From Eucommia ulmoides (Eukaryota > Streptophyta > Magnoliopsida > Garryales > Eucommiaceae): a DNA stretch of 64,000 nt. How positions within the stretch are numbered: the stretch's first letter is position 1; every line of letters begins with the position of its first letter. The stretch covers positions 18,039,743-18,103,742 of the forward strand of contig CM028333.1 of NCBI GenBank assembly GCA_016647705.1. The letters run 5' to 3'. Below, piece by piece: positions 45,652 to 58,149 of this stretch. The notes beneath the pieces are model-generated. The model had not been told where the DNA came from. It searched no databases and saw only the letters and a program-made list of their open reading frames with translations. The position numbers and the translations under genes were made by a program.

Positions 45652-47223
45652 TGATAGGTGTAAATTATCTATATATTTTTAAACCGAAATTGTTAGTTTT
45701 TTAGTACGTTTTGTACGTTTTTATTAAGTTTTAATATATTTTTATTCTTTCTATATTAAAACAGGTGTATGGGTGAAAAGGTATGAAATCGGAGCATAAA
45801 CGATCAAATCGTATCAAGAACGGAAGAAAAATGAGCAAGGAGGTAATATTGTGAAAGAAGCCCACCGCTGTGGTGTCCAAACCTTTGTCGCGGCGGTGAA
45901 GATACAGAGAGACCCCATTCTTGCTGAATATCCAGCGCCGCGGTGGTGAAACATCAGCATGGTCTTTTTTCCAGCTCCTTCTCCACCGCCTAGGCAAACC
46001 TTAAACCGACATACTCCACCACCGCGATGGTGGCCTCTACACATATTTAAATATTTATTTTAGATATTTTCCCTATAAATACCCCTTCCTCTCCTCACCT
46101 CTGGCGATACGAGCTCAAATAAACTTAGTATATTTTAGAGAGAAGTTTTAGGAGTGCTCATTCAAATCCTAAGGAAAAGATCGTGTTGCTAAGAAGGAGG
46201 AGCGATCTCGAAAAGTTTTTAGCGAAAAATCTTCGGACTAGGCTAAGTTTCTCTTGTTCCTTCTTTTATTTCTTAACTTAGGATTGTTGTTTAAGCATGT
46301 TTATCTTAGTTTTCATTGTATAACCGACTATGGCCATGAGCTAAACGGGTTTTTGTCTAAGGATTAATGTAATTTATAAAAATGTTGTTTTGTTGAGTTT
46401 GTGTTTCGTTTGCTAATGTTCTTCGTTATTTTGATTGTGTATGTCGTATTGTTTGTTTATCATGCTTAGAATGATGTTATGAGAATACGGGGTTTGATAA
46501 ATCCCGTATTTGGACTAGAATAAACAAACGCCACGATCCAATAACCTGGTCGGGGTTAGGATTGTGGACAATCGATGACGTTGGGGTAAGACTCATGTGA
46601 CCTAGGGTTGTTAATACGTTGAGGGGGACTTATGCATTAACTCAAAGTCATATATTCCCCCATCTTACACTCCGTAGAGGTGGCGATGGAGTTTTAGAAC
46701 TGAGATTGTCGATAGGGTAAACACAACACGACGATCCAATGACCCGGTCGGGAGTTGGATTGTGTGCAATTAATGACGTTGGAACGAGACTCACGTGACC
46801 TAGGGTCATTAAGATATTGAGGTAAATTTCTTCGTTGACATGAAGTCGCGTTATATCCCTCGTCTTACACTCGGGAGAAGTGGCAAGGGAGTTTACGAAC
46901 CGAGATTGTCGAATAAATTAAACGCTGTTAACGTAAACTAAAACAAGACCAAACACATTTTTGTAAACAAAAGTTAATCCCTAAACATCTCATAATAGTA
47001 TTAGTATAGTTAATTTAATTAGATTAATTAACTTAGTATTAGTATTATTAATTTTAAACACATTTATTTTCACCTAGATAAAATTAGGTCATAACAAGCG
47101 CGGTACTCAATAATAGTCAAAACCAATCCCTATGGACACGATAACCCTAACTCTCCCGATCTGTACTAAAATTTGACCTCGTGTACTTGCGAGTGAAAGT
47201 AACGGCGTATTCACGCGCTACCA
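45652..47223 (+). repeat. 5' LTR of the Athila-like element
   Basis: Palindrome-rich array at about 45859-46033, TATA box CCTATAAATACCCC from 46072, and ~205-bp internal tandem duplication at about 46524-46930 (each half has CTCA(T/C)GTGACCTAGGGT). The 3' end was fixed by comparison with the 3' LTR and by the PBS. Confidence 0.9.
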
Positions 47224-47229
47224 AGTTTT

Positions 47230-47247
47230 TGGTGCCATTGCTGGGGA
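47230..47247 (+). other. primer binding site (Asp tRNA-type)
   Basis: TGGTGCCATTGCTGGGGA, differing at three positions from the common Athila/Tat form TGGCGCCGTTGCCGGGGA. Confidence 0.75.
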
Positions 47248-47389
47248 TTGGTGGATTTGGTTATTATTGATATTGTGAGTAAATGACCAAATTTAACTTT
47301 AGGCATTTCTTTTGTGTATAATTTTTTCTTTGTAGTTTTTATTTTTGTTTTCTGCAGGGTACTCGATAATGTTAGATCAACGAGTATTG

Positions 47390-48318
47390 ATGCAATTCTT
47401 TTAACGGGATTTCGAGCCATTTTATAGTGCTTGGAATCTATACAAGGAATTGCTACTCCAGTTTCTAAACCATAGCCTCTCGATGGAGTGTCAACTCTTT
47501 CATTTCCTTAATGGGTTACAAGCTGCAACCAGAATGTGGATAGAAGGATAAATTGCTAGCACCTCGTTCTATGACCTAACCGCAGATGAAGCCATTTGGT
47601 CGTTGGAAAAAATGGCAGCCTTTGATTTTTAGAGTTGGAATTATTCACCAAGTCACCAAAACTTGGGGGATTTTTCCAACACCACGGTGCCATGGGTTGA
47701 CAATTTGGATCACGACGAGGAGTCTTCTCCAATCTAGAAGAAACTCTCGCAACCGTTATGGAGAAGACTCAGAGATTGTTGAGGGAGATGCATGACCGGA
47801 TCAACGAGCATGAGGATCGTCTTGATCATATCGAGATGGTCTGCACCGATATCGATAAGACAGTAACGTCTTTGTAGACGCAAATCAGTCATCTTCTTTG
47901 CTTTGTTGAGTCCGAGGCAAGAGCGATGGCATTGAAAAGCAAACAAGTCAAATCTGATTATGAAAGCAGCCATGAGGAGCCAGAAACGAGCGGAAGGAGC
48001 TTGGGAAAGTTCAGTTATGTTTATCCGAATGAGACGAGAACCCAAGCATGGATCGATGATTGTAATTCGTCATCATTGGAGATCTAGATAGTGATGTCGC
48101 CATCGATCCCAGACGATCATATCTACGAGGATCCAATGTGTCTCACTTGTCCCTTGCCGCCATTAGCAACGTTCTTTCATACCTACCAAGTACATGAACC
48201 TGTGCCACATCTCACCAAGCTTGAGGGCGTTGACAACCAAGACCCGTATGTGATGTTGTACGACACGTACTATGGGCGGAAGCCGCTCTTTGACGAGCAC
48301 TTCGGCGTGTTGAGTTGA
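47390..48318 (+). pseudogene. Athila-like gag remnant and coiled-coil ORF with in-frame TAGs
   Basis: 47408-47640 reads FEPFYSAWNLYKELLLQF … FHFLNGLQAATRMWIEG, the Athila-type gag capsid motif, with a TAA after IEG and a TAG near 47635. A shift of frame near 47730 leads to NLEETLATVMEKTQRLL…RINEHEDRLDHIEMV, a coiled coil. That frame continues to TGA/TAA-free sequence up to 48318 with TAG at 47876 and at 48085. Its end (VPHLTKLEGVDNQDPYVMLYDTYYG) is unrecognised. The protein probably helped package the element's RNA. Confidence 0.7.
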
Positions 48319-49847
48319 CGACCATAAACCAAGCGCTTCTTGAGAGGCAACCCAAGGAAAAATAAGTTAGATCTGTCACAACCAGGTACGTGTTCTAAAC
48401 TCTAGTCTTCATTATAATGCTTTATCATGTCATTGGGATCGCTGACTAGGTCGTTTTGGGCATTTCTTGTTTGAGTCGGGTGTGATGTGTAGTATGTTTT
48501 AGTTAGTATGTTTTATTGTTTCTACGTGTGCATTCTTATTTAGGATTAGTTTATTTAGTTTAGTTGTTGTGAATGTGCTGAGTTTTAACGTCATCTGGGC
48601 CATTACCCAATGATGAGTTTGTCCCCTGATTGTTTATTGAGGTCGAGCGTAAAACTCATGCATGTATGTTTTGTGTGCTTAACTTATCGTTTTAGTAAAA
48701 GTTATTGTAGATCCTAAATGCTCGGGCACGTAAACTCAATATAGCACTATCTAATTGATTTGAAACCGATTATCCTTCACTCAATTTCATGACAATAGGG
48801 ATTCTAGAACTTAATTTGGGGGAAATTCGAGGCGAAATTCTAGGCGAGGTAGTTCGGAAGACATGATTTAGGCATTCATTTTCTCGCTTAAGCCTTTTTA
48901 AGCCAACCTTGTTAAATCATTACCCCTCGTTACCCTGTCGAAGCCTAAATGTTGTTTCAATTCTAAACACTTAACTAATACCATAGCCAATTAAACTTTT
49001 TCCAAACCTCTATCGCTTAACTGAAGGCACGATCTGAGAGAATCAAGTTAGCATTCATTGTGCTACTTGAAGTGAGCGGTTGGGATTAGGGTAAACTTTT
49101 AATTGGTTCAGTATTCGAATACTCACTTGTCGTTTTTCGTTCATTTTTCACACACACCTTCAATTGTAAAAATCAAATAAGTTTGGGGGTGTGTTCGTTG
49201 AAAAAAAAAAGAATCAAATGTAAATACAATTTTTATTTTCGTTTCTTTTTGACAAGTGAGTACGTTGTTCTTAATATATGTTCAGTGTTGTTTCAAATAT
49301 ATCTATGGGGTTTCGAGTGTAAGAGTGCCAAGCGATGTGCCTTGGGTAACGTCAAGTTAACTATGTTAATTAACCAGTTTTCTCTTTCAAATTTACCCTT
49401 TGCCATTTGTCCTAAATCGAACCAATACTTATTGATCTTTTTGAACTTCCGAGCCTAAATTAGTGGAGAATAGATCCCGGGTTAAGCCTATGGATTCCCT
49501 ATACCTTTGGGTTTTTCTGTCGTGCGCTTATATGGTGGATAATCCAATCCTATTAACGGACAGTTATATATTTGAGTTTTAAACACACACACACTTTAGT
49601 AGGATCTATAATGGTGCTTACTATTATAAATCTTGAAATTCTAGAACACTACTTGGTGAGTTTTTATGCCTGAACTCGATAGGATTGGGGCCAATGAGGG
49701 ATATTTCGTTTGGCCGGTAGATGATACTCAAAACTTGAACATATTTGTTTTTCGTGTTTTTCATTTTTAGTACTTATTTTTTATATTTTCTTTTACTCGG
49801 TGGGTGTTTTGCTCGAGAACTAACAAAATTTCGAGTTTGGGGGTATT
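48319..49847 (+). other. Athila-like 3' non-coding region
   Basis: Starts with AAGCGCTTCTTGAGAGGCAA (about 48330), close to a block often found downstream of Athila coding regions. About 1.5 kb without coding potential follows, ending in the polypurine tract. Confidence 0.7.
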
Positions 49848-51474
49848 TGATAGGTGTAGATTACCTATATATTTTCAAACTAAAATTGTTAATTTTCAAG
49901 TACGTTTAGTACGTTTTTATTAAGTTTTAATATATTTTTATTCTTTTTGTATTAAAACAGGTGTATGGGTGAAAAGGTATGAAATCGGAGCATAAATGAT
50001 CAAATTGTATCGAGAACGATGGAAAAATGAGCATAAAGGCAATATTATGAAAGAAGCCCACCTCCGCGGCGTCCAGACCTCCGCCACAGCGGTGAAGATG
50101 CATAGAGACCTCATTCTTACTGAATACCCAACGCTGCGGTGGTAAAATCCACCGCCGCGATGGTGAAACATCAGGATAGTTCTTATTCCAGCGCCTTCTC
50201 TACTGCCTAGGCGAACCTTAAACCGACATACTCCACCGCCGTGGCGGTGAATCCCACGGTCGCGGCGGTGGCCTCTGCACAAATTTAGATATTTATTTTA
50301 GATATTTTTCTTATAAATACCCCTTCTTCTCCTCACCTCCAGCGATGAGAGCTCAAATAAACTTAGTATATTTTAGAGAGAAGTTTTGGGAGTGCTCATT
50401 CAAATCCTAAGGAGAAGATCACGTTGTCAAGAAGGGGGAGCGATCTCGAAACGTTTTTAGCGATAAATCTTCGGACTAGGCTAAGTTTCTCTTGTTCCTT
50501 ATTTTATTTCTTAACTTAAGATTGTTGTTTGAGCATGTTTAGCTTAGTTTTCATTGTAAAACCGGGTATGGTCATGAGCTAAATGGGTTTTTATCTAGGG
50601 ATTAATGTAATTCATAAAAATGTTGTTTTGTTGAGTTTATATTTCGTTTGCGGATGTTCTTCGTTATTTTGATTGTGTATAACGTATTGTTTGTTTATCA
50701 TGCTTAGAATGATGTTATGAGAATACGAGGTTTGACAAAATCCTAGATTCGGACTAGAATAAACAAACACCACGAGCCAATAACCCGGTCGGGGTTAGGA
50801 TTGTGGACAATCGATGACGTTGGGGCAAGACTCACGTGACCTAGGGTTGTTAAGACATTGAGGGGGACTTCTTTATTGACTCAAAGTCATGTATTCCCCC
50901 GTCTTACACTCAGGAGAGGTGGCGGTGGAGTTTTAGAACTGAGATTATCGATAGGGTAATCACAACACAACGATCCAATGACCCGAGAGTTGGATTGTGT
51001 GCAATCAATGACATTGGGGAGAGACTCACGTGACCTAGGATCGTTACGACATTGAGGGGGACTTCTTCGTAGACACGAAGTTGCGTTATATCCCTTATCT
51101 TACACTCGGGAGAGATGGCGAGTGAGTTTACGAACCAAGATTGTTGGATAAGTCGAACGCCATTAACGTAAACTAAAATAAGATCAAACACGTTTTTGTA
51201 AACAAACGTTAATCCCTAGGCAATAATTTCCCTAAACATCTCATAATAGTATTAGTATAGTTAATTTAATTAGATTAATTAACTTAGTATTAGTATTATT
51301 AATTTTAAACACATTTATTTTCACCTAGATAAAGTTAGGTTATGACAAACGCGGTACTCAATAATAGTCAAAACCAATCCCTATGGACACGATAACCCTA
51401 ATTCGCCTGATCTATACTAAAACTTGACCTCGTATACTTGCAAGTGAAAGTAACGGCGTATTCACGTACTATCA
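49848..51474 (+). repeat. 3' LTR of the Athila-like element
   Basis: Partner of 45652-47223. Its palindrome array (50057-50273) is longer by about one module plus a piece, accounting for most of the 55-bp length difference. TATA box at 50311-50318. Confidence 0.9.
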
Positions 51475-51790
51475 CTTATCCTCCAAAAATGGCAAGAAAC
51501 CAATATAAAAAAAGAATAACGTATAAGGTGGTGACAAATCAAAATGAGAGAAAGAAACTCAAAGCACCTTACAAAGGCAAGAAGATCACTATTGAACCAA
51601 TTCAAAAGAAAGCCAATGTAAGTAAGGAAGAAATCAGAGTGGTAAATCAAGCAAAAGCCAAAATGGCAGATTCAAATGAAAACAAGCTTGAAATTAAAAA
51701 TCCATCAAAGGTACACTAACTAACTACTCCCAAGGACGAATCAGGTATATCAAATTTCCTAAAATTCCAATATGTTAATTTTGTTAGGGA
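51475..51790 (+). pseudogene. SIRE-like gag, continuation after the Athila-like insertion
   Basis: An open, very basic stretch to 51718 (MARNQYKKRITYKVV … KGKKITIEPIQKKA) rich in Lys. It lies directly after the target duplication and in the same element; no domain was recognised. Confidence 0.45.
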
Positions 51791-51793
51791 GAC

Positions 51794-52125
51794 TGATAGG
51801 GGTAATTTATCCATTTATTTTCAAACTGAATTTTGTAATTTTTGAGTATTTTTATCGTGTTTTAATTTGTTTTAATTAACTTTTATTTATTTTTGTATAA
51901 ATCAGGTGTTTGGGACAAAAAAGAACTAAAATGGTCCATAAACGAGAAAGTTAGTGAAAGAACGGTGGAGAAAAATGATGAAAATGTCAATATCCTGAAC
52001 CTGCATCCAACGCGATCAAAATATAGAGAGCTCCACCGCTACAGCGATCAAAATATAGAAAGCTCCACCGCTACAGCGATCATTCTACAAATGGGACACG
52101 CTGGGAATTTTTGAAGTTGTAATGA
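51794..52125 (+). repeat. fifth Athila-like LTR, 5' fragment
   Basis: TGATAGGGGTAATTTATCC and the following TTTTCAAACTGAATTTTG and GTATAAATCAGGTGTTTGGG blocks align with the starts of the other four copies. Similarity is lost after the array region at about 52090. The array here is a perfect-register two-copy tandem of 32 bp. Confidence 0.7.
52014..52077 (+). repeat. 32-bp tandem repeat (two copies) in LTR array position
   Basis: GATCAAAATATAGAGAGCTC… and its neighbour differ at one base; each contains CTCCACCGCTACAGC. Confidence 0.95.
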
Positions 52126-52200
52126 GGTCCACATAACAAACCCTCTTGGCTGCAGATATGATTTTTTCTTTCCTTCTATTTCTTTTCAAGTTTAGCTTCA

Positions 52201-52235
<35 letters not shown>

Positions 52236-52457
52236 GTACAATGCTCTTAGATGAAGACGAACAAGAATCAGGGAACAAAAAGCTTGAACCAAAATTCACG
52301 TCGTCCTCTCCATTGCTCTTTGTATTCTCCCATCTCTTCATCGCTGACGAGCAAGTAATTGTGGCTCTCTCTCTTGTTTCCTCTATCCTTCAATATCGTA
52401 AGAAACCCTAGCCCTAGAAATCAACCATGTCATGGGAATCGAGATTGGATTCGATTT
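52126..52457. other. unassigned spacer with (CT)n tract
   Basis: A CT microsatellite at about 52203-52235 and AAGAAACCCTAGCCCTAGAAA near 52400 resemble plant 5' leader sequence. No reading frame was recognised and the next insertion begins at 52458. Confidence 0.4.
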
Positions 52458-54578
52458 TGTTGGCCTAGTAGAATACCCAAAAGAGGGGGTGAATTGGGTA
52501 ATTAAAAAATATTATTAGAATATACTTGAATAAATCAAATAATTAATTTTATACTTAAATTAATTATTATCTTTATATCACAGCGGAATTAAAATAAATC
52601 TAAGTGCACACCCAAACAAAAATAAACAAATTAAGAAAGCAGCACACCAGAGATTTATACTGGTTCACCAAGCTACTCTTGGTTAATCCAGTTCTCCGAG
52701 CTCCACAGAGGTCGCACCCACTAAAACCAAGATTCTTTTAAAGGTAGAAACCAAACCCACATACCGATTCTTTTACAGGCTCATAATCTACCTTTACAAT
52801 TTCCTTTTCTCAAGTTAAGGAATAACCTCTACTTTTTACATGCTAAAAAATAACCTATCTTTTTAACACAAGGCTCAAGAATCACAACCTTACCAAAATA
52901 TTTCAAATATTATTTTACCCGGTAAGGATTGAACCGTTATAAAATCACTCAAAACAAAAACGCAATTCTTATCTAGGAAAAATCACTATCATAATCTCTT
53001 TACAGGAAGAGACTAAAACTCTGTTACCCTTGATTAAATATCCTCAATGATATTTAATCCGTCACAACTCACCAATACAGAAATTGATAAGTAAATCTCA
53101 CTCAGAGCTTCTACCATTCCAGGTAAATAAAAACTCAATCAATATCCCAACTAGTGATAGAAATATGTGAGATGCAGAAATCTTATTTTAACAAGATATG
53201 GGTAGCAAATTGAAGCACGTAATCATATTCAATAAATTGTTTGAAAAAATATTTTCTTCAAAAATCATAAACAATTTCTAAGATCAATTTCCAAATATAA
53301 AATAATAAACAAGAAATAATCAATATGGAAATATCTCACCTGGAATCCACAATATTAATTATTAGAAAAATGTAGCTTTAATTACGGTATCAGCAACAAT
53401 TGATCGCAGTTGATTATCAGAATCACTCTTAGAACAACTCACAATGACTTAGAATGATAACTCTTATAAAAGCTCTCTCAAAATGATATAAAGTGATTAT
53501 CACTCTTAGAATGATTAGCCTTACTTAAAAATTTGCAGGTCTATATAAAGGCATATATAATCAGCCTCCTAACGGTTAGTTTATAAGTGTCATGATAATA
53601 AAATACTCTTATAGACCCCTTATAACATTAGGACTTCATTTAAGTTCAATTTCACTTAATAACAACTTTTAAAACTCTCAATTAAATCCCCAAAGTATTT
53701 CTCAATCAAAATAAATAAGTGTAGAATCCATTTTAATTACCAAATTAAGAAACATTAATATTTAATGAACCATATTGAAATGACTTAATTAGTATATAAA
53801 CCATATCTTAAATATAGAGAATATCTTTTAAATCTCTCTTAAATCCTAATAAAAAACGGCTACTTTTGAATTTAAAATTGGATAAAAAAAATATCCTAAA
53901 CCAGCACATTCAGTCGACTGCCCAACGCCGCTTGCAGCCAAACCATCGCCGCATCGATCATAGGTCGACCGCTTGATCGACTCGCAGATTCAGAGAGTTT
54001 GTCATGCTTTCACCGGTCGACCGCTTGGTCGACTTGCAGATTCAGAGAGTTCAAATGTTTTCACAGGTCGACCAGTCAGTCGACTCTTCAATTCTGGATA
54101 TTTCATCTTCCTTCTCTGGTCGACTCCTCAGTCGACTGCCACCTTCTGAATCACTTCTCTGATCTCGTTTTTAACCTACTTTCTTTTACGATTTTGCTTA
54201 TTTATCCATTTTTATATTTGAATAAGCTCCACCAATATTCTCATATTCCATTTTAGTCATTCAAAAATATTTCTTTTTAATTCACATAGGAACAAATAAA
54301 TATACTTAACAAAAACACACATAAAAGATAAGATTCATTTTGTGTCATGTATGTATTCCTAAATAGGATATTAAGAGTTAATATTTACCTGGTTTATTTT
54401 TTCTAATTTCTTCAAACTCTTAATACTTCTTCATCATCTTGATATCTTCATTAAGCATCCATTTAATTTGACATCTTCATTACTGAAACTTTAAATCACT
54501 GAAACACTTGATCAAATATTAATTTCACCCAAACATCAATACTAAATTGTTCATTAAAATCTTGGGATCAACAGATTT
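52453..54578 (-). mobile_element. SIRE-like copia solo LTR, minus orientation, with TSD GATTT
   Basis: LTR 52458-54573 (2116 bp), TGTTGATCCCAAGATTTT on the minus strand to GGCCAACA. It is flanked by GATTT at 52453-52457 and 54574-54578. It is closely related to 39297-41439 along its length. The GTCGAC palindrome array is at about 53910-54150; a TATA-like TTTATATAGACC (minus strand) lies near 53545. Confidence 0.92.
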
Positions 54579-56832
54579 GATCGAAATCTAATGATTTTGG
54601 AGCAAAATTTGCAAAAGCCCAATTAGTGGTAGTCTTTGAAGATGAAGAAAAGGCTAAAAATAGATAAGTATGGCATATTTGAAGATAAATCTAATAGGGA
54701 AGGTATACTAATCGTCTTTGGATTCTTCGGTATTCTCCTTACTGGCTTCGTAAACTACGTCCTAGACCTGCAATAGAGTATCTGAAGTTGAACCAGCGTC
54801 GGCGTCCACTGTTGTCTGTCGGTGATTTTATGGCCGGCGGAAGTTACTAAGGGAGAGAAATTCAAACTCAAGATTTTCTAGTTCTAATCGAGAGATAGAG
54901 TTCTTTGATTTTGATTTGGAGTCTCTGGTTTTCATCTTTCCTTGTTCGATTTCCCTTCTTTTAGATTCTCATGTTGATTATGTGTTTGTGAAAATGACTA
55001 AGAGACCTGTATGAATTTAGTGCTTGCTTCTTTTACAAGTGATGATGGGTAGGTTGTGAATTTGAGAACCATTTTTATTTATGTAATGATAAACCTTGAT
55101 TAAATAAATAAAAAACAATAATTGTGAAGAAATAATTCTAAGATAATATCGTTACCAAACGCGATTTTGTTCTTAGAACAAAAAAAATAATTGTCGTTAC
55201 CAAATGCAATTTTGTTCCCGGTAATAAATAGAATTCTCAACTCAATTCAGCCCAACCCATCCCAATTGGGTTGAGAAAGTGGGAACACTATCCAAACGCC
55301 ACCTAAATATATGGGTATGATAAGAACACAAAAGATATTAAGGAAAAGTACAATTTAAACCCTCTAACTATTAACATGTTTCTAAGTAGTCTTTCTAAGT
55401 TTGCGCGTTTCATTTTAAACCCTCTACATATCAATACGTTTTTAAATGGCCCTTCTGTCAAAAATTTGGTCCAAATTAACCTAATGTAAGGGAAAAATAG
55501 TAATTTTATATTTTAAATTTTTTTAATCATTTTCTCTTCTTCGTTTTCTTTCTTTCTCACTCTCTCGCTCAACTTTTTCTCTCTCTCTCTCTATCTCCCG
55601 CTTAACCTTCCTCTCCATTACCGTTGATCGACCAACTTGTAGTAGCGACGGACGATCGATGACGATTAAAGCTCGAACTTGCAATAACGAACGACGAACA
55701 ATCGATAACAATAGACAAAGGACCGAATGATCGAACGACGCAAGAGCTCAAGTCTCAGTCACGACGACGATTCGGCAATAATTCAAAGGGATTCTTAATT
55801 GCGACGACGATTCAATGATTTTATGATGATTTAACGACCGAACGATGCAAGAGCTCAGGTCTTAGTCTCAAAGAAGGTGGTTAAGCGAAGAGCGTTGAGG
55901 AAGAAATGAAGGATTTGTGAAATTACACCTATTTCAAAAGGATTTCCAAATCCTCTCTTTCACCACTATTTGATACTTGAAGGGATTTTATAAATTATTC
56001 CTACTCAATACCCAAATAAGGTATTTGTTAAAAAAAGATTTTAAAATCACTTACCCAAATGAAATCTCTTCCCCAAATTCCTTACCCAACCACAACTTCA
56101 TATTTTACAAATTGTAGAACTGGTTAGTCCCAATTTCGAAAAAACAAAGAAAATGGCATGACTAATTTACCCCTGCGTGATTTGTGAGATTAAAATATTC
56201 CATAATTAACGGTTTCGCATAAATGATAATTGAAATCTTTTATACTTAGCGGTTTCACAAAAAATCATTTATTAAAATCAAAATAATTATTATTATACAC
56301 ATTTATTACGATGTAATTATCTATTCAGATTCGTCTGAATAAGATCTTTAAAATGATATCACTTTTTTTGGAGTTGTGATAAAATTCGCATGTTTCGTGT
56401 TCAACTATGATGATCGGAAGTTACCAAATTTGTTTCCGTATTTTTAGGAATAATTAAAACTAAAATGTAGTGCCGCATATATTAGGAAGTTACCAGATCT
56501 ATTTCGCACATGTTAGAAAGTTAAAATTTCATTAAATAAATGTATATTTGTCCGCAAATGGAAAACGGAGCGACCGGTTCAAAGAAAACACGTTGGATTG
56601 AATTAGTAGTTTCTATGCTTAAAAAGGACATTCTATACGCTTCCCTCAAATTCAAAGCGGTACAGCTTTGCAGGTTGAATATGTTGACCCGGCCTTCTGC
56701 ACGTCCCTATTTTATTTGATATAGTATGTTTTTATAAAATACTATATTTTATTGGAATATAAAATACTATATTTTATTTTATATAGTATGTTGGAATCCA
56801 TATCCTTTGACTTAAGACTTCATAATTGAACA
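54579..56832. other. intergenic region with CT-rich and repeated segments
   Basis: About 2.25 kb with no recognised gene. There is a pyrimidine tract at 55530-55610. Around 55650-55860 a segment with CGACGCAAGAGCTCA and CGACGACGATTC recurs twice, suggesting a local duplication. The rest is AT-rich. Confidence 0.5.
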
Positions 56833-57651
56833 TGTTGAAGCTTAAATGAATTTTTACCTTTCTTAAAAGAGAAATAAAATTAAGTGTCAAGTTTTTCCTC
56901 TTTTCTCTTTATTCCGCATTACTTGGGAGAAAAAGTTTAGTGGAGTATAATTAGGGATGGGTAGAATACTTGGGGTGTGCTCCAAGAGGTACCCACATTT
57001 TGTGGAGGGGAGAAAAGTTACATCCCTAGTGGTTATCCGCGCGCACGCGCCTGCCGCCGTCCATTCGGTCAGCCGAGCCAAGGCGAGCACACGTGTGAGG
57101 TGAGGTGGTAGTTATATTTTTTTGGACAAAAATTATTTAATAAAAATTATTATTTTATTATTAAATCAGTTTTGACTTGGTAATCAACTTCTTTCCACGA
57201 TTTCCTCCTTGATTACCTTAATTTCTCCACAATTTTTGAGCTTATCTCCAACGTTCTGATCTGTTTTTTTGCCTATATAAACTGAGGATTACCTCAGTAT
57301 TTTAACACACAAAAACCAGAAACCCATTTTAGGTCAGTGTTATTTTCCGAACAGTCTGTTCGTCTTACTCTGGTTAGCATGTTTTTTTTTTTCCAGTATT
57401 CTGAGCAGTCTATTCGCCTTCCGAACAGTGTGTGTGGATGTACGATTTTCAGGCCTTTTGTCGTGAAAATAAGGTCCTAGATAGAGGCAATTCTGGGTTA
57501 TTTTATTCTAGGAACGACGGGACTGTGATACTGCTTACACATTCTTGGGCAAAGCCGCGAAACGTCTTAAAGAGAGCGACCTAGTCCGTAACTCAACCCA
57601 AACAATTTTGGTAAATTCATTCCTTATTTAATTTCCTATAGCAACAGAACA
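56828..57651 (+). mobile_element. solo LTR of the inverted-LTR copia family, with TSD GAACA
   Basis: LTR 56833-57646 (814 bp), TGTTGAAGCTTAAATG … AGCAACA, with GAACA on both sides (56828-56832, 57647-57651). GC-rich U3 block at about 56960-57100, TATA box CCTATATAAACTGAGG at about 57272-57287, U5 with GGCAAAGCCGCGAAACGTC near 57550. Its U3 matches 5768-6110 in plus orientation and its whole length matches 9944-10830 in minus orientation, which fixes the true LTR polarity. Confidence 0.92.
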
Positions 57652-57833
57652 CATCATCAATATCGTGAGCTATCAATTTAGGCTGTACAACTACATGCAT
57701 CCTCATTACATCTTGGTCTATGCAACCAAGTTTCTTCACTTCGAAATACACACCAAATTTGAAGCATCATGAAGAACTATTCTTTATTTTTTTTCTTTCT
57801 CAAATTTTTTCATTATATATACGTATGTTCATC

Positions 57834-57835
57834 TA

Positions 57836-57900
<65 letters not shown>
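57834..57900. repeat. (TA)n microsatellite
   Basis: About 66 bases of alternating TA with a single TG interruption at 57860. Confidence 0.97.
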
Positions 57901-57902
<2 letters not shown>

Positions 57903-58149
57903 TATGGAATGTGAATAAATATTTTTAATAAAAATTAATATTATTAAATACTAATTACTATGTATAAATGTATTTTATAATTTTTATATTATTTTTGTAA
58001 TTTTTTTAAATTATAAAAAAATTATAGGGTTGAGTCGGCCCTAAGACCGGACTTGGGTTTGAAAAATTCTACAGTAGGCAATAGGGCTCGACCATAGGGC
58101 CGGGACCTTACTCCAACTTTCTATTTTTTGAAATACCCTAGGTAGGACC

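Larger units (their letters stand above)
45647..51479 (+). mobile_element. complete non-autonomous Athila-like gypsy element with TSD CTTAT
   Basis: Element 45652-51474, flanked by CTTAT at 45647-45651 and 51475-51479. LTRs are 45652-47223 (1572 bp) and 49848-51474 (1627 bp), both TGATAGGTGT … CTA(C/T)CA. PBS TGGTGCCATTGCTGGGGA (47230-47247) resembles the Asp-tRNA-type PBS TGGCGCCGTTGCCGGGGA. The internal region is only 2624 bp, with gag-like remnants and no protease, polymerase or integrase. The polypurine tract is GAGTTTGGGGGTATT (about 49833-49847). It must have moved with proteins from another element. Confidence 0.92.
42431..51793 (+). mobile_element. SIRE-like copia element: 5' LTR and gag, 3' part missing
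   Basis: The 5' LTR 42431-44559 is followed by a PBS and a gag-like region to 45651; after the nested Athila-like element, gag-like coding resumes at 51475. No reverse transcriptase or 3' LTR follows before an Athila-like LTR fragment begins at 51794. The element is therefore truncated on its right. Confidence 0.7.

Noticed and set aside
49938-50282. 114-codon minus-strand frame, and similar frames at 45731-46044
   Set aside because: They arise from the GC-rich palindrome array in the Athila-like LTR; the translation is repetitive and not protein-like.
51438-51719. 93-codon plus frame taken as a separate gene
   Set aside because: Its first codons lie in the Athila-like 3' LTR; the rest continues the interrupted SIRE-like gag region.
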